A stretch of DNA of 64,000 bases from CALMKX01 sp036274895. GTDB lineage: Bacteria > Acidobacteriota > Thermoanaerobaculia > Multivoradales > SZUA-115. The notes beneath the pieces are model-generated. The model made no database searches, was not told the DNA's origin, and saw only the letters and a list, made by a program, of their open reading frames with translations. Of the stretch, positions 25,312 to 33,744 are shown piece after piece. The stretch spans positions 1 to 64,000 of the forward strand of contig DASUEU010000082.1 of NCBI GenBank assembly GCA_036274895.1. Reading direction: 5' to 3'. The position numbers and the translations under genes were made by a program. Numbering within the stretch: the stretch's first letter is position 1; the number at the start of each line of letters is the position of its first letter.

Positions 25312-26832
25312 CTACCCCGCCAGATGCCTGGCCGGCTTGTGGACCAACAGCCAGTGGCCGGCGTGGTCGCGCATCAGCCGCATCTTGAGCCAGTACAGCT
25401 CCCTCGCCTCGGTGGCGTCGCCCGCCTCGATCGCCTGCTCGACGTGGTGGTCGAAGAGGCGGACGAAGCGGTCGGCCAGACGGGAGAGGCGGCGGCCGGC
25501 GGTGTAGACCGGGGCCACCCCGGTGACCGCGGACTCGTCGAGCAGGCTGCGGATCTCGGTGACCTGATCGGCGAGCCGCACCCGCAACGCCGCCGCCTCG
25601 AGCAAGAAGCGCTCCCGGCCAGGGTCCGGGGTCGCCCCGGCGAGACGCCGGAAGGCCTCCACCTCGCGCACCTCCAGCCGAAAGCTGAAGAGGTCCGGAC
25701 GCAGCACGATGGCCTCCGGCCGCTCGTCCTCGCCGGTCGCCTCGAGCGCCTCGAAGAGCTGGCGGTAGGGCTCGGCGATCAAGGTCTCGGGCTCGGGGAC
25801 CGCCACCGGCGCGGTGACCGCCAGCAGCTCCGGCGCCGGCTCGCCAACGCCCCGCGTCCGGCCGTCCAGGCGGGCGAGCAGGGAGCGGGTCCGCTCGCGC
25901 AGGCGCTTGAGATCGATCAGCGACAGCTCGTCACGCTGCAGTTGGGCCTCGAAGCGGTCGATCTCGCCGCGGAACTCGGCGATCTCGAGCCCCAGCTCGA
26001 AATCTGCCGGCCCCTGGCGCTCGAGGTCGAGCACGCGCTGGAACTCGGAGAGGATGCGCTGCTCCTCGATGTGGTAGAGGCGGCGGATCGACTCGCGCAG
26101 GCGCCGGTTGGTCTCGAGCAAGGTGGTGACCACCTCGGGATGGAAGAAGCTCCGGCCCAGGCCGTGCTTGAGCTCCCGGTAACGGGTCACCACGTGGTTC
26201 TCGTTGAGCTCGTCGAGGCTCTCGAGGGCGGCGATCTCACGTTGGATGCCGGCGATCTCGCCGCGCACCCGCTGCACCTCCCGCGCCTCGAGGTTGCGTC
26301 CGACCAGGGTCCACAGGCCGCTGACCAGGTTGCGCACGATCTGGGCGTCCGAGCCGATGTCCACCTGCTCGCCGCCGTCGGCATCGAGGGAGATGCGGGT
26401 CAGCAGGAAATCCACCTTGTCGGCGCGATCCGCCGTCCAGCTCTCGTCGTCGAAGGCGTAGACGTAGAACTTGGCGAGCTGGGAGAGCACCTTGACGTTG
26501 GTGTTCTTCACCCGCGAGAAGAACTGCCGGAGGGAGGCCGGGCTGACTTTGCTATCCTCCAGCACCAAGGTCTTGACCAGCAGCTCGAGCTGGGGCTCGA
26601 GTTGGTTCAGCCGCTCGCGGACCTGCGCCGAATGGGCGGCGGTGAGCTGGCCGGAAAGCTCGCGCAGGGCGGAGTAGACGCTCTGGAAGTCGACCGGGTA
26701 GCGCGGCTCGGGCCCATCGAGCAGCACCTTGTTGAGGCTGCCGATGAACTGGTGGAAAGCCCAGGCGGCCCGGAAGCGGTCCGAGAGCTCGACGTAGCGA
26801 CGATGCTGGCTGCTGAGCTCCTGGACCGTCAT
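25312..26832 (-). CDS. Conserved-looking coiled-coil protein, function unknown
   Basis: 506 residues from the ATG at 26832 (a GTG at 26835 and a TTG at 26847 are also possible). No signal peptide, membrane span or catalytic motif is visible. It is almost all helix, with long charged heptad-like stretches (about 180-340) such as ESIRRLYHIEEQRILSEFQ, and a possible second helical domain at about 370-506. A Pro/Val-rich hinge separates the halves near 345-360. A scaffold or regulatory role is conceivable. The -10 TAGAAT at 26875-26880 would serve it. Confidence 0.7.
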   Translation of the reverse strand: MTVQELSSQHRRYVELSDRFRAAWAFHQFIGSLNKVLLDGPEPRYPVDFQSVYSALRELSGQLTAAHSAQVRERLNQLEPQLELLVKTLVLEDSKVSPASLRQFFSRVKNTNVKVLSQLAKFYVYAFDDESWTADRADKVDFLLTRISLDADGGEQVDIGSDAQIVRNLVSGLWTLVGRNLEAREVQRVRGEIAGIQREIAALESLDELNENHVVTRYRELKHGLGRSFFHPEVVTTLLETNRRLRESIRRLYHIEEQRILSEFQRVLDLERQGPADFELGLEIAEFRGEIDRFEAQLQRDELSLIDLKRLRERTRSLLARLDGRTRGVGEPAPELLAVTAPVAVPEPETLIAEPYRQLFEALEATGEDERPEAIVLRPDLFSFRLEVREVEAFRRLAGATPDPGRERFLLEAAALRVRLADQVTEIRSLLDESAVTGVAPVYTAGRRLSRLADRFVRLFDHHVEQAIEAGDATEARELYWLKMRLMRDHAGHWLLVHKPARHLAG

Positions 26833-26874
26833 CACTTGGGTTCCCAAAGTTCTGATGTCTTTCGCGGAGGAGTG

Positions 26875-26880
26875 ATTCTA
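26875..26880 (-). promoter_or_regulatory. -10-like TAGAAT for the coiled-coil gene
   Basis: Reading on the minus strand it would start transcription near 26868, about 36 nt before the ATG at 26832. It lies only 4 bp before the hpt start codon on the opposite strand, so the divergent promoters must overlap. Confidence 0.35.
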
Positions 26881-26884
26881 AGCA

Positions 26885-27430
26885 ATGCCCGAGTTAAACG
26901 GAACCAACGCCCCCACCGTGCTGATCTCCCAGGAGGATCTCGCCCGGCGGGTCGAGGAGATGGCCGCCGAGATCACCCGCGACTATGCCGCGAGCGACCG
27001 CTTGATCGTCATCGGCGTGCTCAAGGGCTCGGTCTTCTTCCTGACCGACCTGCTCAAGCGAGTCACCCTACCGCTAAAGGTCGACTTCCTCCAGACCTCG
27101 AGCTACGGCAGCTCGACCACGCCGGGAGAGGTGCGGATCTTGAAGGACGTCGATCTGCCGGTGCGCGGCTCGGACGTGCTGCTGGTCGAGGACATCGTCG
27201 ACACCGGCTATACCCTGCGCACCGTGCTCGACCTGCTGCGCTTTCGCGGCGCCCGCACGGTCAAGCTCTGCGCCCTGCTCGACAAGGCCTCCCGGCGTGA
27301 GATCGAGGTACCGATCGACTACCGGGGCTTCCGCATCGAGGATCATTTCGTCGTCGGCTACGGCCTCGACTTCGCCGAGCAGCACCGCAACCTCCCCTAC
27401 ATCGGCGTCCTCGACGCCTCAGAGGACTGA
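26885..27430 (+). CDS. hpt: Hypoxanthine phosphoribosyltransferase
   Basis: Makes IMP/GMP from hypoxanthine/guanine and PRPP. 181 residues. The PRPP-binding loop VLLVEDIVDTGYTL is intact, LKGSVFFLTDL forms the pyrophosphate loop and SSYGSSTTPGEVR the flexible loop. Followed 30 bp later by ridA on the same strand. It completes the salvage of the product of the nearby PNP. Confidence 0.97.
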   Translation: MPELNGTNAPTVLISQEDLARRVEEMAAEITRDYAASDRLIVIGVLKGSVFFLTDLLKRVTLPLKVDFLQTSSYGSSTTPGEVRILKDVDLPVRGSDVLLVEDIVDTGYTLRTVLDLLRFRGARTVKLCALLDKASRREIEVPIDYRGFRIEDHFVVGYGLDFAEQHRNLPYIGVLDASED

Positions 27431-27460
27431 CTCGCCTCATCCGACACGGAGCCTGCGCGC

Positions 27461-27847
27461 ATGGACCTGCACACCACCGATCACGCCCCGGCCGCCATTG
27501 GCCCCTACTCCCAGGCGGTCTCTCTCATGGGCTGGGTCTTCACCTCCGGCCAGGTCGGCCTCGATCCCGCCACCGGGGAGCTGGTGCCGGGCGGCTTCGA
27601 GGCCCAGGCCCGCCGGGTCCTGGCCAACCTCGAGGCCGTCCTCGCCGCCGCCGGCTGCACCTTCCAGGACGTGGTCAAGGCCACCATCTTCGTCACCGAC
27701 CTGGCCCACTTCGGCACCCTGAACGCCCTCTACGGCGAGGCCCTGGGCGACCACCGCCCGGCTCGCTCGACCGTCCAGGTGGCGGCCCTGCCCAAGGGGG
27801 CTCTGGTCGAGATCGACCTGATCGCCAGGAAGCCGGTCGCACCGTAG
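27461..27847 (+). CDS. RidA-family enamine/imine deaminase
   Basis: Removes reactive 2-aminoacrylate-type intermediates made by PLP enzymes. 128 residues, the normal length. APAAIGPYSQAV starts the fold; FTSGQVGLDP and VVKATIFVTDLAHF are conserved, and ARSTVQVAALPKGALVEID carries the substrate-binding Arg and Glu. GGAG precedes the ATG. It stops exactly where the convergent gene stops. Confidence 0.95.
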   Translation: MDLHTTDHAPAAIGPYSQAVSLMGWVFTSGQVGLDPATGELVPGGFEAQARRVLANLEAVLAAAGCTFQDVVKATIFVTDLAHFGTLNALYGEALGDHRPARSTVQVAALPKGALVEIDLIARKPVAP

Positions 27848-27875
27848 TCATCCTTCTCGCGAAAGCGGGGATGAC
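27847..27875. terminator. Hairpin with GAAA tetraloop at a convergent junction
   Basis: gtcatcc (27847-27853) pairs with ggatgac (27869-27875), and cgc-GAAA-gcg forms the tip. It spans the abutting stop codons of ridA and the minus-strand gene. No U-run follows, so bidirectional termination or mRNA-end protection is plausible but unproven. The sequence resembles a widespread dispersed palindrome with a CGCGAAAGCGGG core. Confidence 0.4.
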
Positions 27876-28822
27876 GTTCCTGGGCTCTCGGCCTCCACCG
27901 GCCTGAGGTACTCGGCCAGCAGCTCGTCGACCAGCGGTGTGGCGCCTTCTTTGACCCAGCGCGAGATCAGCTCCCGGGTCGGCGGGTCGACCTCCGCCAC
28001 CAGGCCGAGGTGGCCATCCCGGGCCAGGCCGGAGATCTCGTAGGGCGAGGCGTCGATCCAACGGGCCGCCCGCGCCAGGCCGAGCGCTCTGCCCACCGGC
28101 CGGCCCACCGCCAGCCACAGCTCCGAGGCCAGCAGCAGGTCCCCGGCCAGGCGGCGGTTGCTCTGCCCCGTCAAGGGCGGCCCGGGCAGCGGGCGTCTCA
28201 GCACCACGCCGAGCCCGTGCCGGCCGGCCGCCACGGCGAAGGTGCGTTCGGGAGGAGTGGGCCGGTGGAAGAGGGCGAAGAAGGCGCTCTCGTCGGCGAT
28301 CTCGGCCAGGCGCCTGCGCTCGGCGGGAGACACGGACGGCACCAGCGGCTGGACCACGGCGACCCCGGCGGCGGCCATCGCTGTCAGAGCTCGCTGCCAG
28401 AGGTCCGGAGCGTCCGAGATCCCCGCCACCAGAGGCCAGGCCACACACGCTCCCGGCGGCAGCCCGGCGAAGACGGTCTCGTCGCCGGCCACAAGGGCGG
28501 CAGTCGGGTCGTAGACCGCCGTCACCCCCTCGACGGAGCACAGCTCTCCGGGCAGGAGCTGCACCAGCACGGGCGTGCCCCGCGCGATGTGCTCCGCCGC
28601 CAGGCGATCCCGCTCGGCACGCTGCGAGGCGGCCACCGGCGGCAGGTAGAGCAGGTCGTCGAGGGGCTCGGCGAGCTCCGGCAGCGGCCCCGCCTCCCCG
28701 AAGGCCAGCCGGGCGCGGGCCAGGTCGATCCACGGCTGGTCGGGTGGCCCGCTCCACGTGCGAGGGGCGTAGCGGATCCAGAACCGTCCCGGGTCCGGGT
28801 GCGAAGCGGCGAGGCGGCTCAT
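27848..28822 (-). CDS. Unknown protein coupled to riboflavin synthase
   Basis: 324 residues, no signal peptide or membrane span. Alternating short beta strands and helices (GTPVLVQLLPGE, AAGVAVVQPLVPSVSP, TFAVAAGRHGLGVVLRRP) suggest an alpha/beta or barrel-like fold. I recognise no family. The ATG at 28822 overlaps the ribE stop by 4 bp, so it is made with RibD and RibE and may handle flavin or a related small molecule. Its last few codons lie in the hairpin repeat at 27847-27875, so the C-terminus is probably recent. Confidence 0.65.
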   Translation of the reverse strand: MSRLAASHPDPGRFWIRYAPRTWSGPPDQPWIDLARARLAFGEAGPLPELAEPLDDLLYLPPVAASQRAERDRLAAEHIARGTPVLVQLLPGELCSVEGVTAVYDPTAALVAGDETVFAGLPPGACVAWPLVAGISDAPDLWQRALTAMAAAGVAVVQPLVPSVSPAERRRLAEIADESAFFALFHRPTPPERTFAVAAGRHGLGVVLRRPLPGPPLTGQSNRRLAGDLLLASELWLAVGRPVGRALGLARAARWIDASPYEISGLARDGHLGLVAEVDPPTRELISRWVKEGATPLVDELLAEYLRPVEAESPGTSSPLSREG

Positions 28823-29436
28823 CGGGGCGCCGTCGGCCCCCACACGGTGAGGGCCCGCTGCACGTACTTGGCGAGCACGTCCGGCTCGAAGTTGACGCGG
28901 TCCCCGGGGACGAGTTGCGAGAGGGTGGTGACCTCGAGGGTGTGGGGGATCAGGGCGACCTCGAAGTGGTCCTCCCCGAGAGCGGCGACCGTCAGGCTCA
29001 CCCCGTCGAGGGTCACCGAGCCCTTCTCCATCACCAGCGCGCGCTGCTCCGCGGGAAGCTCGAAGCCGAGCACCCGGTGCTCGCCCAGCTCGCGCCGCTC
29101 GACCACCCGCAGCGTGCCGTCGACGTGCCCCTGCACCCAGTGCCCGCCGAGTGCCTCGCCGGCCAGAAGCGCCGGCTCCAGGTTGACCTCCGAGCCCATG
29201 CGCAAGGCGCCGAGGTGGGTGCGCGCGAGGGTCTCCGGCGACAGTTCCACTTCGCAGGCTCCAGGCTCCTGGGCGATGACCGTGAGGCAGACTCCCGAGA
29301 CGGCGAGGCTGGCGCCGATCGAGAGCCGGGCCCCGAGCTCCGGGCTGTGAGCGAGGCGCAGGCGCACCCCACCCTGCCCCGAAGGCACCGGGTCGGCGAT
29401 CAGCCGGCCAAGCTCGCGGACAAGTCCGGTAAACAT
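28819..29436 (-). CDS. ribE: Riboflavin synthase, alpha subunit
   Basis: Dismutates 6,7-dimethyl-8-ribityllumazine to riboflavin. 205 residues with the family's internal duplication: MFTGLVRELG at the start, GVCLTVIA in the first half and GVSLTVAAL in the second, and the active-site HWVQGHVDG. The ATG at 29436 lies 37 bp inside the end of ribD. Confidence 0.96.
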   Translation of the reverse strand: MFTGLVRELGRLIADPVPSGQGGVRLRLAHSPELGARLSIGASLAVSGVCLTVIAQEPGACEVELSPETLARTHLGALRMGSEVNLEPALLAGEALGGHWVQGHVDGTLRVVERRELGEHRVLGFELPAEQRALVMEKGSVTLDGVSLTVAALGEDHFEVALIPHTLEVTTLSQLVPGDRVNFEPDVLAKYVQRALTVWGPTAPR

Positions 29437-30539
29437 CCGGGTCGAAATCCCCTGAAGAGCAGGTCGGGGCCGAGCTTGAGAATCGAGGTGGCCTCGAGCC
29501 GCGGAGCCCCGGCCAGGGAGCCCGAGCCCGACCCACCGAGGGGGCCGGGGGCTTCTCTCCCACCCAGGAGCAGCGGGGCGATGAGAGCTTCCACGCGATC
29601 GTAGCAGCCTGCCGCCACGAAGGCCGCAGCCACCTCGGACCCGCCTTCGACCAGCACCGAGGCGACGCCGCGAGCCGCGAGGTCGGCGAGCACTGCCGCC
29701 GGGGTGACTTCCGGGAGGCACACCACCTCGCCTCCGGCTGCTTCAATGGCGGCGCGGCGCTCCCTCTCGTCGGTCTCGGTATAGACCAGCACCGGGCCGG
29801 TCTCGGTGAACAGCCGAGCCGTGGCGGGCAGGCGCAGCCGCCGATCGAGCACGACCCGATGGTGGGAACGGGACACCAGCCCCAGACGCCGGGTGAGGCG
29901 AGGATCGTCGGCCAGGACCGTGCCGCTGCCGACCAGGATGGCGTCGTGCTCCTCGCGCAGCATGAGGGCGTGGCGCCGCGCCGGCGCGGCGGTCAGCCAC
30001 TGGCTCTCTCCCGTGGCGAGGGCGATGCGACCGTCGAGGCTCATGGCCCACTTCACGGTCACCGCCGGCCGGCCGAGAACCTGCCGCACCAGGTACTGCC
30101 AATTCAGCTTCACAGCGGTCTCCAGCTGGCGCCCCACTTCGACCTCGATGCCGGCCGCGGCGAGCCGGGCGAAACCCTGGCCGCGCACTCGTGGGTCGGG
30201 ATCGACGTGGCAAGCGACCACCCGCGCCACGCCGGCGGCGATCACCGCATCGGTGCAGGGCGGAGTCCTGCCGTGATGCGCGCAGGGCTCGAGGTTGACG
30301 AAGAGGGTGGCCCCTCGGGCAGCCTCCCCGGCGGCGGCGAGGGCGATGGTCTCGGCATGGGGCTCCCCTGGCCGGACGTGCCAGCCCTCCCCCACCACCT
30401 CCCCCGCTTGCACCACCACCGCCCCGACCATCGGGTTCGGCGAAGCCCCCCAGCGCCCACCGGCGGCCAGGATGAGAGCCCGACGCAGGAGGAGGTCAGC
30501 CGACGAGCGCCGCCGCGAATTCTTTGGGCCGGAAGTCAA
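29400..30539 (-). CDS. ribD: Bifunctional riboflavin deaminase/reductase RibD
   Basis: Two early steps of riboflavin synthesis. 379 residues. Deaminase domain with zinc motifs PHAETIAL and PCAHHGRTPPC (about 60-100), then a dihydrofolate-reductase-like domain starting VTVKWAMSLDGRIA. The start needs care: no ATG or GTG lies near the SPNPMVGAV family start. A TTG at 30539 has GGAGG 6 nt upstream at 30546-30550, so it is the best choice; this places the first 44 bp inside ftsY. The extra N-terminal residues are basic and not conserved. Confidence 0.9.
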   Translation of the reverse strand: MTSGPKNSRRRSSADLLLRRALILAAGGRWGASPNPMVGAVVVQAGEVVGEGWHVRPGEPHAETIALAAAGEAARGATLFVNLEPCAHHGRTPPCTDAVIAAGVARVVACHVDPDPRVRGQGFARLAAAGIEVEVGRQLETAVKLNWQYLVRQVLGRPAVTVKWAMSLDGRIALATGESQWLTAAPARRHALMLREEHDAILVGSGTVLADDPRLTRRLGLVSRSHHRVVLDRRLRLPATARLFTETGPVLVYTETDERERRAAIEAAGGEVVCLPEVTPAAVLADLAARGVASVLVEGGSEVAAAFVAAGCYDRVEALIAPLLLGGREAPGPLGGSGSGSLAGAPRLEATSILKLGPDLLFRGFRPGCLPDLSASLAG

Positions 30540-31461
30540 CCAGATCCTCCGCGCTCTCGCCGACCCCGAGGTAGAGGACGGGCAGGCGCAGCTCACGGGC
30601 GATCGCCACCACGATCCCCCCTTTGGCCGTGCCATCGACCTTGGCGAGGAGCACACCGTCGACCTCGGCCACTTCGGTGAAGCGGCGAGCCTGGGCGAGG
30701 GCGTTCTGGCCGGTGGTGGCGTCGAGCACCAGCAGGGTGCGGCGGGCGAAGGAGGCCCCCTCGCGATCCACCACCCGCTTCACCTTGGCCAGCTCGGCCA
30801 TCAGGTTCTCCTTGTTGTGGAGACGGCCGGCGGTGTCGATCAGCACCTCGTCGACGCCCCGTGCCTTGGCGGCGGAGAGGGCGTCGAAGACCACCGCGGC
30901 CGGGTCGGCGCCGTGGCCCTGGCGGACCACCTCGACTCCCAGCCGCCGGCCCCACAGCTCGAGCTGATCGACGGCGGCGGCGCGGAAGGTGTCTCCAGCC
31001 GCCAGCAGCACCTTCTTGCCCTCGAGCTGAGCGCGCCGCGCGAGCTTGGCGATCGAGGTCGTCTTGCCGGCACCGTTGACCCCCACCACCAGGGTGATTC
31101 GCCCCTCCCCTGCCGGCTCGGGGCGCCGCGGCACTTGCTCGAGCAGCCGGCCGATCTCCTCCGCCAGGCGCGCCCGCAGGGCGTCGACCTCGAGCGCACC
31201 CCGGCGGCCGGCATCCTTCCTCAGAATCTCGACCATCTCGACCGAGGTCTCGACCCCGAGGTCGGCGGCGATCAGGGTCTCCTCCAGAAAATCGGCGGTC
31301 TCCCCGTCGAGCACGGTGCGTCCGGCGACGGCGGCGCTCAGCCGGTCGACGATCTCGGTGTGAGTCATTGTCAGCCCGCGCTTGAGCTTGCTCCAGAAGC
31401 CGCGCTCGCGCTCCCCGGCGGGACGGGTCGGCTCCGGGGCGATCTCGAGACGGTCGCTCAT
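30496..31461 (-). CDS. ftsY: Signal recognition particle receptor FtsY
   Basis: GTPase that docks SRP-ribosome complexes at the membrane. 321 residues: a short N-terminal segment without the long acidic A domain of E. coli, the N helical bundle (about 20-110), then the NG GTPase with GVNGAGKTTSIAKLA, DTFRAAAVDQLELW, DTAGRLHN and TKVD-equivalent AKVDGTAKGG. It starts 21 bp after the roadblock-like gene. The ribD start signal is embedded in its 3' end. Confidence 0.96.
   Translation of the reverse strand: MSDRLEIAPEPTRPAGERERGFWSKLKRGLTMTHTEIVDRLSAAVAGRTVLDGETADFLEETLIAADLGVETSVEMVEILRKDAGRRGALEVDALRARLAEEIGRLLEQVPRRPEPAGEGRITLVVGVNGAGKTTSIAKLARRAQLEGKKVLLAAGDTFRAAAVDQLELWGRRLGVEVVRQGHGADPAAVVFDALSAAKARGVDEVLIDTAGRLHNKENLMAELAKVKRVVDREGASFARRTLLVLDATTGQNALAQARRFTEVAEVDGVLLAKVDGTAKGGIVVAIARELRLPVLYLGVGESAEDLVDFRPKEFAAALVG
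30546..30550 (-). promoter_or_regulatory. Ribosome-binding site that fixes the ribD TTG start
   Basis: GGAGG on the minus strand, inside ftsY, 6 nt ahead of a TTG at 30539. No ATG or GTG start is available close to the conserved RibD N-terminus, so this site decides the start. Confidence 0.55.
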
Positions 31462-31482
31462 GGTCGGGAACGAGGCGCGAGC

Positions 31483-31866
31483 TCAGAGCGCACGGCGGGG
31501 CAGCACTTCACGCTCCATCACGTCGGCGGCGTTCTCGAGCAGCCGCTGGGCCCGGCCCAGGTTCGCCGGAGGGCGCTGGACCAGGGCCAGGGCGTAGCCG
31601 TCGGCGAGGGGCACGACGTGGAGGATCAAGCGCTGGTGGTGCAAGGTCAGGCAACGCGGAGCACCGAGGCCCTCGGCGTCGAGCACCCGCTCCATCTGGC
31701 GCAGGTGGATGCCGAGGTAAGCGCCGAGAACCTTCATCTGGAACGGGGAGAGCTCCGAGCAGGCGAGGTCGATCGTCTCTCCCGTCGGGTCGAGGAAGAG
31801 AGACCCCACGGCATGCTCGGCCTTCGCGATCAGGTTGGCCAGGATGTACTGGAAGGGCATCGACAT
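31483..31866 (-). CDS. Small roadblock/LC7-like protein
   Basis: 127 residues, soluble. The pattern of a helix, an AVGSLFLDPTGETIDL strand-turn-strand, a second helix (SPFQMKVLGAYLGIHLRQM) and a LILHVVPLADGYALALVQ hairpin resembles roadblock/LC7 proteins such as MglB that regulate small GTPases. No small Ras-like GTPase is next to it. It sits between an HD-GYP gene (23 bp) and ftsY, itself a GTPase (21 bp). The assignment rests on fold pattern alone. Confidence 0.55.
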   Translation of the reverse strand: MSMPFQYILANLIAKAEHAVGSLFLDPTGETIDLACSELSPFQMKVLGAYLGIHLRQMERVLDAEGLGAPRCLTLHHQRLILHVVPLADGYALALVQRPPANLGRAQRLLENAADVMEREVLPRRAL

Positions 31867-31889
31867 CGCTCCCGTCGGGGCGGGTAGGG

Positions 31890-33713
31890 TCAGCTCGCGA
31901 CGCGACTCGCCAGCGCCGGAGCCGTCGCATGACGCTGCACGGCGGAGTCGATCTGGCCGGCGTTGAAGGCGGAGAGGAAGGCGGTGACCACCTTGGCGTC
32001 AAAGCGGGTGCCGGCCAGCTTGGTGATGGTGTTGACGGCGAACTCCGGGGTGTAAGCCTGCTGGTAGGGGCGGTTGGTGGTCACCGCGTCGAAGGTGTCG
32101 GCCACTGCGACGATGCGGGCGATCAAGGGGATCTGCTCCCCTTTGAGACCATCGGGGTAGCCACGGCCGTTCCACGACTCGTGGTGCCAGCGCACCGCCG
32201 GGACGATCTCCTTGAGCTGCTCGATCCGGCCCATGATCTCGGCGCCGACCACGGTGTGCATTTTCATCTGCTCGTATTCTTCGGGCGAGAGCAGCCCGCC
32301 CTTTTTCAAGACCCGGTCGTCGACGCCGATCTTGCCGACGTCGTGGAGGAGGGCGGCGAGCCACACCCGTTGCTGGAACTCCTCGTCGAAGCCGAGGTGG
32401 CGGGCGACCGCCCGCGAGACCGCCGCCACCCGCTCGGAATGGCCCCGGGTGTAGGGATCCTTGGCGTCGATCGCCGCCGCGAAGGCGCGGATGGAACCGA
32501 GGAAGAGATCGCGATTGGCGCTCGCCGCGCGCTTGAGCTCCTCGACGTAGCGCTCGACGTGGCCGCCCATGACGTTGAAGTTCTCCGCCAGCTCGGCCAT
32601 CTCGAAGGTCAGGTCTCGGGTCTCGATCCGGTGGGAGAAGTTGCCGGCGGCGATCTGCCGGGTGTTCTCGGCCAGGCGGGAGAGAGGCTTGCCCAGGTTG
32701 CGGGCCACGAAGGCCGCGAAGAGCAAGGCGAGCAGGAGCAGGAAGAGGGAAGCGAGGCCGGCGCCGTAGATCATGCGGTTGACCGCGGCGAAGACCGAGT
32801 TCGAGTCCTTGAGCACCACGACCTGCCAGCCCGGGGTCGAGATCGGTCCGGAAGTCAGCTGGAACTTGCGCCGGCTGCCGTCCACTTCGACCTCGACCGA
32901 ACGGGTCATCTGGACCGGCTGGGCCAAGCCGTCGAGGACGCCGCGGGCCTCCAGCGAGGGCAGCAGGCGATGCCCCGAGGCGTCGGCCCAGAGCACCTGG
33001 TTAGAGGCGCCCAGGAGGAGCACCGAGACGTCGTCGCTGCGGCCGTCGGAGGCGACCAGCTCACCGATGTCGACCATACCGCTGGAGATCAGCACCAGCT
33101 GCCTCTCCGCCTCGCCCACGGGTACCGCCGCCACCAGGATGGGCAAGGTTGCACGGGGCTGCGACGCGACCCGGTAGACCGGCTCGGAATGGCTGCGAGC
33201 CTGCTCGAAGGCGATCCCCACGGCCTGGTCGACAGCGGGAGACAGCGGCCCGCGGCGGGCCCGGGGGCCGTTGCCTCCCGGCTCGAGGACCCAGAGGGTT
33301 TCGAGCTGCGGGTAGGCGCGCTGGAAAGCCGCGATCTGCTCGTGGACCCAGAGTTGCGCCACCACTTGGTCGGCGGGCAGCTCCCCACCGCGAGCCACCA
33401 CCGACTCCCCGAGCTGGCGCAGCTGGTCTCGCCGCGCCGCGACCGCGCTGTCGAGTTGGCGCGAGAGGGCATCCGACCAGCTCAGCAGATGCTCCTTCTC
33501 GCTCTCCATGAGCAGCTCCCGGCCCTTGCGCACCGAGAGCAGGCTGGAGAGGACGAGGGGGATGATCCCGGAGAGCAGGAGGCAGAGAAAGAGCAGATTG
33601 CCCAGGCGCAGCCACCGATGCCGCCGCGGCGAAGCTGCCGGAGCCCCACCATTCTGGCCGTTCGTCGCTCCGGACCGTGCCTCGCGTGAGGGGGTCGCTT
33701 CCCCAGGGATCAA
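31890..33713 (-). CDS. Membrane HD-GYP phosphodiesterase with sensor and HAMP domains
   Basis: Likely degrades cyclic di-GMP in response to an external cue. 607 residues: first membrane helix about 38-60, a periplasmic dCache-like sensor (about 62-310), second helix about 314-340, HAMP-type linker (GKPLSRLAENTRQIAAG), then HD-GYP with LLHDVGKIG, HTVVGAEIM and HHESWNGRGYPDGL. All catalytic signatures are complete. It starts TTG at 33713 with AGGAGG upstream and a TATAAT at 33739-33744. It is followed by the roadblock-like gene. Confidence 0.92.
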   Translation of the reverse strand: MIPGEATPSREARSGATNGQNGGAPAASPRRHRWLRLGNLLFLCLLLSGIIPLVLSSLLSVRKGRELLMESEKEHLLSWSDALSRQLDSAVAARRDQLRQLGESVVARGGELPADQVVAQLWVHEQIAAFQRAYPQLETLWVLEPGGNGPRARRGPLSPAVDQAVGIAFEQARSHSEPVYRVASQPRATLPILVAAVPVGEAERQLVLISSGMVDIGELVASDGRSDDVSVLLLGASNQVLWADASGHRLLPSLEARGVLDGLAQPVQMTRSVEVEVDGSRRKFQLTSGPISTPGWQVVVLKDSNSVFAAVNRMIYGAGLASLFLLLLALLFAAFVARNLGKPLSRLAENTRQIAAGNFSHRIETRDLTFEMAELAENFNVMGGHVERYVEELKRAASANRDLFLGSIRAFAAAIDAKDPYTRGHSERVAAVSRAVARHLGFDEEFQQRVWLAALLHDVGKIGVDDRVLKKGGLLSPEEYEQMKMHTVVGAEIMGRIEQLKEIVPAVRWHHESWNGRGYPDGLKGEQIPLIARIVAVADTFDAVTTNRPYQQAYTPEFAVNTITKLAGTRFDAKVVTAFLSAFNAGQIDSAVQRHATAPALASRVAS

Positions 33714-33738
33714 GGTCTGCTCATGCCTCCTGGTCGCG

Positions 33739-33744
33739 ATTATA
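33739..33744 (-). promoter_or_regulatory. Consensus -10 TATAAT ahead of the HD-GYP gene
   Basis: It overlaps the aroB stop codon and would start transcription near 33732, leaving a leader of about 19 nt that contains AGGAGG. No good -35 is visible. It suggests that the HD-GYP-to-rib part can be transcribed separately from aspS/aroB. Confidence 0.45.
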
